A stretch of 64,000 nt of DNA from Bradyrhizobium sp. CCBAU 53351 (lineage in GTDB: Bacteria > Pseudomonadota > Alphaproteobacteria > Rhizobiales > Xanthobacteraceae), in contig NZ_CP030059.1 of assembly GCF_015291745.1 (NCBI RefSeq), forward strand, positions 6,971,501 to 7,035,500. The letters run 5' to 3'. The notes beneath the pieces are model-generated. The model had not been told where the DNA came from. It saw nothing but the letters and a program-made list of their open reading frames with translations, and searched no databases. Of the stretch, positions 43,335 through 51,958 are shown piece by piece. The translations under genes and the position numbers were made by a program. Every line of letters begins with the position of its first letter. The stretch's first letter is position 1.

Positions 43335-44047
43335 GGCGCTTCGTGGATGCAGTGAGCGAGTTGCGTCATGCCGGTGGTCGCAATGACAGACCTTCCCTCG
43401 CGCGGTCACTGGTGGCAGAGGGACTCGGCACCGCCTACCTCCTCATCGCGATCGTGGGTTCCGGCATCCTTGGCGAGAGGCTGGCCGCAGGCAATATCGC
43501 TCTGGCCTTGCTCGCAAATGCGCTCTCGACGGGGGCAGCGCTCTACGCCCTGATCGTCTGGCTCGCGCCGTTGTCGGGCGCTCATTTCAATCCACTGATC
43601 TCGCTGGTACTGGCATTTCGCGGCGACATCGCGCCGCGCGTCGCCGGATTATATGTGCCAGCCCAGCTGGCCGGCGCCATCGCCGGCGTCGCCATCGCTG
43701 ACGCGATGTTCGACATGCCGCTCTACGCGCTGTCATCCCATCTGCGCAGCGGTCATTCGCAATGGCTGAGCGAATTCCTGATCACGTTTGGCCTGATCGG
43801 AATGGTGTGGACCTGCTCGCGCGTGCGGCCCTCCGCTCTTGCTGGCGCGGTCGCCGCCTATATTGGAGCCGGCTTCTGGTTCACTGCGACGGATTTTGCC
43901 AATCCAGCAGTCGCTCTGGCGCGCGCATTCACCGACACTTTCTCAGGAATTCGTCCGATCGACGTCCCCGGCTTCCTCATCGCGGAAATGCTGGGCGCTG
44001 TGGCGGCCGTGGCGTTGTTTCGCTGGCTCGTGCCGAGCTTGCGCTGA
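43331..44047 (+). CDS. Aquaporin/MIP-family channel
   Basis: The 238-residue protein starts with GTG at 43331, overlapping the DUF3237 stop. It has six helices and two half-helix loops. The second loop has the canonical NPA (DFANPAVALAR), while the first reads NPL (HFNPLISLV). The altered first box suggests a changed pore and possibly a solute other than water, such as small neutral molecules. The first 25 residues are polar and could be a cytosolic tail. Its co-expression with TetR-controlled genes suggests solute stress or metalloid-type detoxification, which is inference. Confidence 0.88.
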   Translation: MRRFVDAVSELRHAGGRNDRPSLARSLVAEGLGTAYLLIAIVGSGILGERLAAGNIALALLANALSTGAALYALIVWLAPLSGAHFNPLISLVLAFRGDIAPRVAGLYVPAQLAGAIAGVAIADAMFDMPLYALSSHLRSGHSQWLSEFLITFGLIGMVWTCSRVRPSALAGAVAAYIGAGFWFTATDFANPAVALARAFTDTFSGIRPIDVPGFLIAEMLGAVAAVALFRWLVPSLR

Positions 44048-44059
44048 CGACGAGCACCG

Positions 44060-44686
44060 TCACTGGCTCGTCCACACGATCCGCGCGACCCACGCCACCT
44101 CCCCGACGGCCATCGTCCGTCCGGCCGGTGACGCATCGAGCGACTGCAGCTCCAGGGTCTTCGCGGTACGGCGCCTCAGCGTCGCGATGGTCACCTCGCC
44201 CGCCTTGCTTCTCACCACCACGCGATCACCCTTGCGGATCGGCGCGCCCGGCGACACCAGGACGATGTCGCCGTCGCGGTAAACGGGGGCGAACGCATCG
44301 CCGGACATCTCCAGCGCAAACGTGTTGCTGTTCTCGGTGGTGGGAAGCGCGGTTTCGGTCCAGCCCTTTCCCGAGGGAAGGCCGGATTCGTCGAAGGCGC
44401 CGCTCGTGCTGGCCTGCGCGAAGCCGAGCATCGGGACCGAGCGGCCGTCGCCTGCATCATCGTCGATCAGCCGGGCGAAGCTGTCGATCGAGGAGTCGGT
44501 CGCCGCCAGCGCTTTTGCGATCGACTCGGTCGAGGGCCAGCGCTCGCGGCCGTCAGAGGTGACGCGCTTGGACCTGTTGAAGGTGGTCGGATCAAGCCCG
44601 GCGCGCTTGGCAAGGCCGGACGGCGACAGACCGGCGCGGGCCGCCAGCCGATCCAGCGCGACCCAGATCTGGTCGTGAGTCAGCAT
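44060..44686 (-). CDS. S24/LexA-like phage-repressor-type regulator lacking the protease dyad
   Basis: From the ATG at 44686 the protein has 208 residues. The N-terminal region (SPSGLAKRAGLDPTTFNRSKR) is a helix-turn-helix of the XRE type. The C-terminal region has the S24 fold: MSGDAFAPVYRDGDIVLV, then RKGDRVVVRS and EVTIATLRRR. The catalytic Ser of LexA is A131 here and the catalytic Lys is A168. It cannot self-cleave like LexA, so it may be a constitutive or ligand-controlled repressor. An alternative start at 44713 adds nine residues. Two inverted repeats upstream may be its operators. Confidence 0.86.
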   Translation of the reverse strand: MLTHDQIWVALDRLAARAGLSPSGLAKRAGLDPTTFNRSKRVTSDGRERWPSTESIAKALAATDSSIDSFARLIDDDAGDGRSVPMLGFAQASTSGAFDESGLPSGKGWTETALPTTENSNTFALEMSGDAFAPVYRDGDIVLVSPGAPIRKGDRVVVRSKAGEVTIATLRRRTAKTLELQSLDASPAGRTMAVGEVAWVARIVWTSQ

Positions 44687-44989
44687 CCTCTGCGCTTTGG
44701 CCTGTCTGACCATGGAAGGTCCAGCCCGTCGCAACTCAGGAAAACTGTCCTCAAATCAACCGGTTTTCCGTTTTTCGCGCAAGAGGCAAGCGAGCCCGGT
44801 ACCGGCTCGCGACGAGAAAACGCGTCAAAACAAGAATCTGCAGCCCCGTTCCGATTTCCTCGGAACGGACATGACCTGAGGTCTTGAGTTCGGCAGGGGC
44901 GGCCTTTACGGTCGCGCCGGGGTTTTTGAGGACCCGCAATAGACGAAAAAACCCAAAAGACTCAAAGAGCAAACGGGGCTGCGCAAGCG
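44687..44989. promoter_or_regulatory. Divergent region with two inverted repeats
   Basis: CGAGCC...GGCTCG at 44791-44809 and CGTTCCG...CGGAACG at 44847-44867 are perfect inverted repeats, each with a seven-base centre. They lie upstream of both the S24-like regulator and the DUF952/pyrD operon and could be operators or hairpins. No gene is visible here. Confidence 0.5.
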
Positions 44990-45334
44990 GTGGTCAAGAT
45001 CTACAAAATCTGTCCGGCCTCGGCCTGGCGTGAGGCGGAGCGGCAGGGTGTCTACCTCGGCAGCGCGGACGATACGCGCGATGGCTTCATCCATTTCTCG
45101 ACCGCCGCCCAGGTTCCCGAGACCTTGCGCAAGCACTATTTCGGGCAGCGCGCGCTGTTCCTGGTCGAGGTCGATGGCGACGCGCTCGGCAGCGAACTGC
45201 GCTGGGAGCGCTCGCGCAATGAGGAGCTGTTTCCGCATCTCTATGGCGAGCTCGATCTCGGCGCCGTCATCGCGGTGATGAACCTCAACATCCGCTCCGA
45301 CGGCGGCCACGACGTTCCGGAGCTTACCCCGTGA
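44990..45334 (+). CDS. DUF952 protein
   Basis: The 114-residue protein starts with GTG at 44990. It has the DUF952 pattern: IYKICPASAWREAERQGVYLGS, then DGFIHFSTAAQVPETL and FPHLYGELDL. Members are small cytosolic proteins related to ADP-ribosyltransferase-like or glutathione-binding folds, with no firm function. The stop overlaps the pyrD start by four bases (GTGA), an arrangement common in alphaproteobacteria, so it may have a role linked to pyrimidine or redox metabolism. Confidence 0.9.
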   Translation: MVKIYKICPASAWREAERQGVYLGSADDTRDGFIHFSTAAQVPETLRKHYFGQRALFLVEVDGDALGSELRWERSRNEELFPHLYGELDLGAVIAVMNLNIRSDGGHDVPELTP

Positions 45335-46428
45335 TCCGCGCTTTCGACGCCTTTTCCCTGCCGGTGCTGCGCTGGCTCGATCCGGAAGACGCGCACCGGC
45401 TCGCGATCCAGGGCCTGCGCTTCCTGCCGCCGATCAAGCCGCGCGCGGACGATCCCAAGCTCGCGATGCGCGCCTTCGGGCTCAACTTCCCCAACCCGAT
45501 CGGCATGGCCGCCGGCTTCGACAAGAGCGCGGAGGTGCCGGATGCGCTGCTCCGGCTCGGCTTCGGCTTTGTCGAGATCGGTTCCGTGACGCCGAAACCG
45601 CAAGCCGGCAATCCGCGGCCGCGGCTGTTCCGGCTGGAGCGCGACGAGGCCATCATCAACCGCATGGGCTTCAACAATGACGGCGCGGACGCCGCACTGC
45701 GCCGCCTGGCCGCGCGCGCACAGCACGGCGGCATCGTCGGCGTCAATGTCGGCGCCAACAAGGATTCGCCCGATCGCGTCGCCGATTACGTCACGCTGAT
45801 CGAGACCTTCGCGCCGGTCGCGAGCTACTTCACTGTCAACGTGTCTTCGCCGAACACGCCGGGCCTGCGCAGCCTTCAGGAAGGCGCGCTGCTCGACGAT
45901 CTCCTCGCGCGCGTGATCGACGCGCGCGAGCGGGTCAGGCAGAAGGCCGGCGACACGCCGGTGCTGCTCAAGATCGCACCGGATCTCAGCCTCGCCCAGC
46001 TCGACGACGTCGTGCAGGTCGCGCGCTCGCGCCGGGTCGACGGTATGATCGTGTCGAACACGACGATCGCGCGGCCGAGTACGCTGCGTGAGCAGATGCG
46101 CGCCAAGGAGCAAGGCGGCCTGTCTGGCCGGCCGCTGTTCCGCCTGTCGACGCGGATGGTCGCCGAGACCTATGTGCGCGTCGAGGGCGCCTTCCCGCTG
46201 ATCGGCGTCGGCGGCGTGGATTCGGGCGGCGCCGCGCTGACCAAGATCCGCGCGGGCGCGAGCCTGATCCAGCTCTATTCGTCGCTGGTCTACAAGGGCC
46301 TCGGCCTCGTCGACGAGATCAAGCGCGACCTCACCTCGACGCTGCTCCGCACCGGGCGGGATTCGCTGTCCGAGATCGTCGGCGCGGATGCCGCGACGCT
46401 GACGGCGGAAGACTGGCCGGGGATGTAA
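45331..46428 (+). CDS. pyrD: Dihydroorotate dehydrogenase, class 2
   Basis: The 365-residue enzyme has the class 2 layout with an N-terminal helical membrane-binding region, then GFDKSAEVPDALLRLGFGFVEIG. The FMN-binding barrel contains NRMGFNNDGADA, and the catalytic serine region is NVSSPNTPGLR. The C-terminus has GVGGVDSGGAAL. It oxidises dihydroorotate to orotate and passes electrons to quinone at the inner membrane. It overlaps the DUF952 gene. The matching pyrE is at 26526. Confidence 0.96.
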   Translation: MIRAFDAFSLPVLRWLDPEDAHRLAIQGLRFLPPIKPRADDPKLAMRAFGLNFPNPIGMAAGFDKSAEVPDALLRLGFGFVEIGSVTPKPQAGNPRPRLFRLERDEAIINRMGFNNDGADAALRRLAARAQHGGIVGVNVGANKDSPDRVADYVTLIETFAPVASYFTVNVSSPNTPGLRSLQEGALLDDLLARVIDARERVRQKAGDTPVLLKIAPDLSLAQLDDVVQVARSRRVDGMIVSNTTIARPSTLREQMRAKEQGGLSGRPLFRLSTRMVAETYVRVEGAFPLIGVGGVDSGGAALTKIRAGASLIQLYSSLVYKGLGLVDEIKRDLTSTLLRTGRDSLSEIVGADAATLTAEDWPGM

Positions 46429-46493
46429 GCCGCTCTCGTGCCACGGCTCTGCGCCGCAGCGTTTCACGCTGCGGCGCGTCCAGGACACCAAAG

Positions 46494-47819
46494 CTAAGAT
46501 TTCGCGAACGTCGCCCGGAACTGCGCCGGATAGCGCGCAGCCTGCAAGCCGCCGCGCGAGAGGTAGGAGGCCATCAGCGCCCACCACAGGCCGGCATTGC
46601 CGAACGATTGTAGCGCCCACCAGGTGGCGAGGAAGATCGCGAGCGAAGCCAGCATCAAATTGCGCATCTCGCGCGCCCAGGTCGCACCGATATAGATGCC
46701 GTCGAAGCCGAAGGCGAACACGCCGGGGATCGGCGCGAGCACGACGAAGGGCAGGAATTCGCGCGCGGCCCGGCGCACGTCTTCGCTCGCGGTCATGACA
46801 TCGATCAGAGCCGGCCCGAACAGCGCGAACAGCACCGCGACGACGATGGCGAAGCCGAGCCCCCAGAGCAGCACCAGCCGGGTCGAGGCGGCAAAACCTT
46901 TTGCATCGCGTGCGCCGAGGGTGCGGCCGCAGAGCTGCTGGGCGGCATTGGCCAGGCCGTCCAGGAAGAAGGCGCTGATGAACAGGAAATTGTTGAGCAC
47001 GGAATTCGCCGCCAGCGTGACGTCGCCGGCCTGCGCGCCCTTGGCGGTGAAGAACAAGAACACGGTGATCAGCGCACCGGTGCGGATCATGATGTCGGAG
47101 TTCACCGCCAGCATCCGCAACAGCTTGTCGCGGTCGAGCAGGGTCGCGGTGGGCACGGCGAAGCCGCCCGCGGCATAATGGCGGCAGACGAGCACGCCGA
47201 GCACGAACCCGATCGCTTCCGACACCAGCGCGGCGATCGCGGCACCGGCGATGCCGGCATCGTAGACCAGCACCAGCAGGATCGTCGCCGCCATGTTGAC
47301 GAGGTTGATGACGACCTGAAGCAGCAAGGCCGAGTTGGCGCGGGCCTGACCGATCAGCCAGCCGAGGATGACGTAATTGGCGAGCGCGAACGGCGACGAC
47401 CAGATCCGGATCTTGAAGTAGGTCTGTGCGGCCCGCGTTACCCCCTCGCTGCCGCCCATGAGGTCGAACAGCACCGCGGCCAGCGGCCATTGCAGCACGA
47501 TCAGCGCGCCACCGATCAGGCCGGCGACGATGAAGCCGCGCGCCAGGATCGCGGCGGGCTCGCGCGTGTCGCCCGCGCCCAGCGATTGCGCGGTGAAGGC
47601 GAGCGTGCTCATGCGCAGGAAGCCGAACAGCCAGAACAGGCAGTCGAAGATCACCGACGCGATCGCGACGCCGCCGAGCAGCGCGGCATCGTCGAGCCGT
47701 CCGATCGCCGTGGTCGAGACAATGCCGATCAGCGGCGTGGTGAGGTTCGCCACCATCGCGGGACCGGCGATGGCGAACACCTGGCGGGAGCCAATCTTGA
47801 GGGGAACGGGCGCGTGCAT
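46494..47819 (-). CDS. MATE-family efflux transporter
   Basis: The start at 47819 gives 441 residues. About twelve transmembrane helices are present in two related halves, with VFAIAGPAMVANLTTPLIGIVSTTAIGRL at the start, typical of the DinF-like branch of MATE transporters. It would export cationic drugs, organic acids or metabolites using Na+ or H+. The gene starts one base after the MBL-fold gene stop, so both are on one transcript. The substrate is unknown. Confidence 0.92.
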   Translation of the reverse strand: MHAPVPLKIGSRQVFAIAGPAMVANLTTPLIGIVSTTAIGRLDDAALLGGVAIASVIFDCLFWLFGFLRMSTLAFTAQSLGAGDTREPAAILARGFIVAGLIGGALIVLQWPLAAVLFDLMGGSEGVTRAAQTYFKIRIWSSPFALANYVILGWLIGQARANSALLLQVVINLVNMAATILLVLVYDAGIAGAAIAALVSEAIGFVLGVLVCRHYAAGGFAVPTATLLDRDKLLRMLAVNSDIMIRTGALITVFLFFTAKGAQAGDVTLAANSVLNNFLFISAFFLDGLANAAQQLCGRTLGARDAKGFAASTRLVLLWGLGFAIVVAVLFALFGPALIDVMTASEDVRRAAREFLPFVVLAPIPGVFAFGFDGIYIGATWAREMRNLMLASLAIFLATWWALQSFGNAGLWWALMASYLSRGGLQAARYPAQFRATFAKS

Positions 47820-47820
47820 C

Positions 47821-48555
47821 TCAGAATACGAGGACCATGCCGTCTTCGGCGGCGAGATGCGCAATATCGTCCAGGCGCGCGAGCATGTCGTCGCTCATAT
47901 GGGTGAGGACAAGGCGTTTTGCGCCGATGGCGGGCAGATGCTGTTCCAGGGTTTTCAGGCTGAGATGGTTCTTGACCACCTTCTCGTACATATAGGCTTC
48001 GGCGATGAAAAGGTCCGCGCCATGCGCCAGCGGAATGAGCGTCTCCGTCCACTCGGTATCGGCGCTGTAGGCGAGCGTGCGGCCCTCGGCCTCGACGCGG
48101 TAGGCGAGGAAGGGGCCGCCGGACTCGCCGTGCACCACGGGGTACGGCGTCACCGTCACGGTGCCGAATGTCCGGTTTTGCCCGGGCGCGAGCTCGACGA
48201 CATCGAGCTCGAAGCGCTGTTTTGTCTTCGAGGAGTGCTCGAACAGCGCCTCCATGACGTCACGCAGCCGCCGCTCGATGCCTTGCGGGCCCGCGATCGT
48301 CAGGGGCCGCGTCCGCCGGGAGAATTGGGCGTCGAGCAGCAGGAACGGCAGCCCGGCAAAATGGTCGCCGTGGAAATGCGTGATGAGAATGAGGTCGATG
48401 TCGGCGCGATCAATCTCGAGCCGCTTTAGCGCCGGCAGAGCCGACGCGCCGCAATCGATCAGGAAGTTGGCCTCGCGCCCCGATATATGGAAGCAGGTAT
48501 TGAGCCTGCCGCCGGAGCCGAAGGCGTCGCCGCAGCCGACGAAACGGAGTTGCAT
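47821..48555 (-). CDS. RNase Z-like metallo-beta-lactamase-fold hydrolase
   Basis: The 244-residue protein has the MBL signature HFHGDH (LITHFHGDHFAG). Further metal ligands are the histidines in VVHGESGG and LVLTHMS and an aspartate in AYSADTEW. It resembles RNase Z-like hydrolases of the short type but lacks a visible exosite loop, so it may act on small esters or phosphodiesters rather than tRNA precursors. It is two bases upstream of the MATE gene. A small membrane-protein gene on the same strand precedes it by about 20 bases. Confidence 0.9.
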   Translation of the reverse strand: MQLRFVGCGDAFGSGGRLNTCFHISGREANFLIDCGASALPALKRLEIDRADIDLILITHFHGDHFAGLPFLLLDAQFSRRTRPLTIAGPQGIERRLRDVMEALFEHSSKTKQRFELDVVELAPGQNRTFGTVTVTPYPVVHGESGGPFLAYRVEAEGRTLAYSADTEWTETLIPLAHGADLFIAEAYMYEKVVKNHLSLKTLEQHLPAIGAKRLVLTHMSDDMLARLDDIAHLAAEDGMVLVF

Positions 48556-48576
48556 CGGCTGCGGACTCCCAATTCC

Positions 48577-48882
48577 TTACCGGCTGCGCGGCGCGCCGAA
48601 CACGCGCGAGAGCAGCCAGATCGGGATCACGATGACCGCGCCAAGCAGGAAGTAGCGCCACAGCCAGTTGATGGTGTCGAAGCCGAGATCCCACAGCCGC
48701 TGGAACAAGAGGCGGATGCTATAAATGATGTTCCAGGGATCGAATCCGATCGCGGCGAGCACGACGCCGACCAGGATCGAGAGCAGGACCAGGCGGAACG
48801 CGACGGCCAGCGGCGAGCCGCCGAGAAAGCGGTTCAGGCCATCGCTGCGGCCGGCCGGCAAATCTCTGACGTCTTGGACCAT
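48577..48882 (-). CDS. DUF6460-like membrane protein
   Basis: The start at 48882 has a strong GAGGAG site and gives 101 residues; a start at 48912 is possible. Two hydrophobic segments are visible, AVAFRLVLLSILVGVVLAAIGF and YFLLGAVIVIPIWLLSRVF. The pattern resembles the DUF6460 family found in Rhizobiales, by recall. It is probably an inner-membrane protein of unknown role. It may be co-transcribed with the MBL and MATE genes downstream. Confidence 0.77.
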   Translation of the reverse strand: MVQDVRDLPAGRSDGLNRFLGGSPLAVAFRLVLLSILVGVVLAAIGFDPWNIIYSIRLLFQRLWDLGFDTINWLWRYFLLGAVIVIPIWLLSRVFGAPRSR

Positions 48883-49196
48883 CGCAAGCTCCTCAAGCGG
48901 ATTCGACCCCATTATAGGGCACGGCGAGGCAGATGGGGAACCCGCAAGGGCGCGTCAATCGGGTTACGGGAGTTTAATTCGGGCGAGCGGGCGAATTCGG
49001 TGGTGATGCGCTGCTCGCCGCGGGCTCTTTAGCCTCTCCCGCTTGCGGGAGAGGCCGCGCCGAAGGCGCGGGTGAGGGCTCTCTCCTCTGGGGGAATCCC
49101 AATGCGGAAACAGCCCTCTTCCCCACCCCTCTCCCGCAAGCGGGAGAGGGAGCGCACCTCCGCCTTGGCGACAGTCGAGCCGGCTCATCACGCGCC
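48883..49196. repeat. Intergenic region with two GC-rich inverted repeats
   Basis: CCTCTCCCGC (49033-49042) faces GCGGGAGAGG (49045-49054), and a second copy at 49127-49150 has 11-base arms CCCTCTCCCGC/GCGGGAGAGGG. Between them is a GGTGAGGGCT...AGCCCTCTTCCCC block. The pair forms a larger palindromic element of the kind common in this genome group. No gene is visible. Confidence 0.75.
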
Positions 49197-50864
49197 TCAG
49201 ACCTCAATCTCCGCCGCCTCCGCCTCGGCCTTCAGCATCCGCTCCAGCGTCTCCAGCCGGTCCGCCTCCTTCGGCGGCTTGTCCCAGCGCAGGCGGCTGA
49301 TGCGGGGGAAGCGCATGGCGACGCCGGATTTGTGGCGCGGCGAGCGCTGCAGGCCTTCGAACGCGACCTCCAGCACCAGCCCCTTGTCGCCCTCGTGCAC
49401 GACATGGCGGACGGGACCGAATTTCTCCGTGGTGTTGCGGCGAACGAAGCGGTCGATCTGCAGCAGCTCCTCGTCGGTGAAGCCGAAATAGGCCTTGCCG
49501 ACGGGCACCAGTTCGTCACCGCCCTCGCCTGCCGTCCAGACGCCGAAGGTGTAGTCGGAATAATAGGACGAGCGCTTGCCATGACCGCGCTGCGCATACA
49601 TCAGCACGGCGTCGATGATGTGAGGATCGCGCTTCCACTTCCACCATTGGCCCTTCGGCCGTCCCGGCAGATAGGGCGCATCGCGCCGCTTCAGCATCAC
49701 GCCTTCGACGGCATCCGCGTCCTCACCGGCGCCGGCACTCGCGGGATCGGCGCGCGCGGCGGTCAATGCTTCCCAGCTTGCGAAGGGAACGGTCGGCGAC
49801 AGATCGATGCGGGGATCGTCGAGTTTTGTGATGAAGGCCTCCAGCCGCTCGCGCCGCTCAGCGAACGGCAGCTCGCGCAGATCGTTCTCGTCGTCGCCGA
49901 GCAGATCGTAGGCGCGCAGATGGATCGGAAATTCTTTGATCAGCTTGGGCGAGACAACCTTGCGGTTGAGCCGCTGCTGCAGGACGTTGAAACTCTGCAC
50001 GCGGCCCTCGCGCAGGATCAATAGCTCGCCGTCGATCGCACCCGGCAGCCGCAGCGACGGCACGAGATCGGGAAAGCTGCCCGTGATGTCCTCGCCGGTG
50101 CGCGAATAGAGCCGCGCGGTGATGTGGCCATGCTCGTCGCGCCCCGCAACCGCCTGCACGCGGATGCCGTCCCATTTCCATTCGGCGATGTACTCAGCGG
50201 GATCGAGCGCGGCGAAATCGCTATCCTCGATCGCATGCGCCAGCATCACCGGCCGGAACGGCGCGGGATCGCGGTTGATCGGTTTGTCGCCGCGGCCCTC
50301 CAACCAGGCGAACAGATCGAGATAGGGTGGTGCGAGGCCGGGCCAGATCAGCTCGACCTCATGCGGATCCTTGTCGCCGAGCGCGGCCGCCGCTGTCTTG
50401 GCGAGACGCGCGGAGATGCCGATGCGAAGCGCGCCGGTGACGAGCTTCAACAGCGCCCAGCGCCCGGTCTCATCGAGCTCGTCGAGCCAGCGCTCGAGCT
50501 GCTTCGGCAACTCGGTCTTGCCGAGCGTGCGCAGCGTGGTGACGACTTCGGTGAGCGTCGGCGGCGGTGGATTGTTGTGGGCGGCGAGCCCGGCCTTCGG
50601 CCACATCAGCGCCACCGTCTCCGAGAGATCGCCGACATAATCGTAACTCAACCCGAACAGCACCTCATCCGTCCGCGACGCAATGAGGTCGCGGATCAGC
50701 GCCGGTTTCGCGTGCTTGAAGCTGAGCGCGCCGGTCAGCGCGGCCAGCGCGTAACCGCGGTCGGGGTCGCCGACCTCGCGGAAATAGCCGGTGAGCAGCC
50801 GCAGTTTGTTGTTGCGGCCGGGCTCGTAGGCGAGACGGTCGAGCAGTTCGGCGAAGCGATTCAT
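49197..50864 (-). CDS. Ligase-associated ATP-dependent DNA ligase
   Basis: With the ATG at 50864 the protein has 555 residues; frames upstream belong to another gene. The nucleotidyltransferase motif I is AEWKWDGIRVQ, with Lys as the AMP acceptor. The N-terminal domain, the adenylation domain and the OB fold, with RDPHIIDAVLMYAQRGHG and AFEGLQRSPRHKSG, match the DNA-repair ligase that accompanies the MBL exonuclease, Lhr-like helicase and PdeM (cisplatin-damage-response ligase type). It overlaps the exonuclease gene by four bases (ATGA). It would seal nicks in this specialised repair route. Confidence 0.94.
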   Translation of the reverse strand: MNRFAELLDRLAYEPGRNNKLRLLTGYFREVGDPDRGYALAALTGALSFKHAKPALIRDLIASRTDEVLFGLSYDYVGDLSETVALMWPKAGLAAHNNPPPPTLTEVVTTLRTLGKTELPKQLERWLDELDETGRWALLKLVTGALRIGISARLAKTAAAALGDKDPHEVELIWPGLAPPYLDLFAWLEGRGDKPINRDPAPFRPVMLAHAIEDSDFAALDPAEYIAEWKWDGIRVQAVAGRDEHGHITARLYSRTGEDITGSFPDLVPSLRLPGAIDGELLILREGRVQSFNVLQQRLNRKVVSPKLIKEFPIHLRAYDLLGDDENDLRELPFAERRERLEAFITKLDDPRIDLSPTVPFASWEALTAARADPASAGAGEDADAVEGVMLKRRDAPYLPGRPKGQWWKWKRDPHIIDAVLMYAQRGHGKRSSYYSDYTFGVWTAGEGGDELVPVGKAYFGFTDEELLQIDRFVRRNTTEKFGPVRHVVHEGDKGLVLEVAFEGLQRSPRHKSGVAMRFPRISRLRWDKPPKEADRLETLERMLKAEAEAAEIEV

Positions 50865-51898
50865 GCGTCGGCCTCGCCTGCGGCCGGCGCCTCGCTCTCC
50901 TCCTCGTCGCCATAGCCGACGAGATCGAGCGGCTGCGCTTTCAAGCCTTTGCTTCGGCACCAATGCACCAGCGCATCTTCCTGGCCGTGGGTGACCCAGA
51001 TTTCGCCGGCGCCGGTGGCACCGATTGTGGCGGTGAGGCCATCCCAATCGGCATGGTCGGAGATCACCAGCGGCAGCTCGATGCCGCGCTGCCGCGCCCG
51101 GGCGCGCACCCGCATCCAGCCCGAGGCGAACGCGGTGACGGGATCGGGAAAGCGACGCGTCCAGAGGTCTGATGTCGCCGAGGGCGGCGCCAGCGTGATG
51201 GTGCCGGCCAGCGCGGCCTTCTTGACGCCCTTCGCCGGCCTGAGCTCGCCAAGATCGATGCCGCGGCTCTGGTAGTAATGCGTGATCGTCTCCATGGCGC
51301 CATGCAAATAGATCGGTGCGTCGTAGCCGGCCTGCCGCAGCAGCTTGATGACGCGCTGCGCCTTGCCGAGAGAGTAGGCGCCGACCAGATGCGCACGCTC
51401 CGGAAACAGCGCGGCAGAAGCGAGCAGCTTCTTCACCTCGTCCGCCGCATCGCCATGGCGGAACACCGGCAGGCCGAACGTCGCTTCGGTGATGAAGACG
51501 TCGCAAGGCACCAGCTCGAACGGCGTGCAGGTCGGATCAGGCGCGTCCTTGTAATCGCCGGAGGCGACGATGCAGGTCTCCTTGCAGGTGACGGCGATCT
51601 GCGCCGAGCCCAGCACATGGCCGGCCGGGTGAAACTTCACTTTGACGTCGCCGAGCCGGATCTCCTCGCCATAGCGGATGGCCTGCGTCGATCCGGCGAA
51701 GTTCTCGCCATAGCGCAGCCGCATCATGTCCAGCGTTTCCTGCGTCGCCAGCACCGCGCCATGGCCGGCGCGGGCATGGTCGGAATGGCCGTGGGTGATC
51801 ACGGCCCGCTCGACAGGGCGGACAGGGTCGATATGGAAGCCGCCGGGCTTGCAGCACAGGCCGGCAGCAGCTGGCAACAGGATGTCTTGGGGACGCAT
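50861..51898 (-). CDS. Ligase-associated MBL-fold DNA exonuclease
   Basis: Using the ATG at 51898 the protein has 345 residues. The MBL motif is VITHGHSDHARAG and other metal ligands are in FHPAGHVLGSAQI and VVSDYKD-like VASGDYKDAPDP. A beta-CASP-type region follows, ending with VISDHADWDGL and ITVTHGQEDALVHWC-like features. It matches the ligase-associated DNA exonuclease of the same repair set. It overlaps the ligase start by four bases, so the two are coupled. The C-terminal tail is acidic (EEESEAPAAGEADA). Confidence 0.94.
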   Translation of the reverse strand: MRPQDILLPAAAGLCCKPGGFHIDPVRPVERAVITHGHSDHARAGHGAVLATQETLDMMRLRYGENFAGSTQAIRYGEEIRLGDVKVKFHPAGHVLGSAQIAVTCKETCIVASGDYKDAPDPTCTPFELVPCDVFITEATFGLPVFRHGDAADEVKKLLASAALFPERAHLVGAYSLGKAQRVIKLLRQAGYDAPIYLHGAMETITHYYQSRGIDLGELRPAKGVKKAALAGTITLAPPSATSDLWTRRFPDPVTAFASGWMRVRARARQRGIELPLVISDHADWDGLTATIGATGAGEIWVTHGQEDALVHWCRSKGLKAQPLDLVGYGDEEESEAPAAGEADA

Positions 51899-51958
51899 GC
51901 CTGCTATATAGGTTGCCACGACACATCTTCTACTCATCACCGCCTGCCCTGGTTCCTA

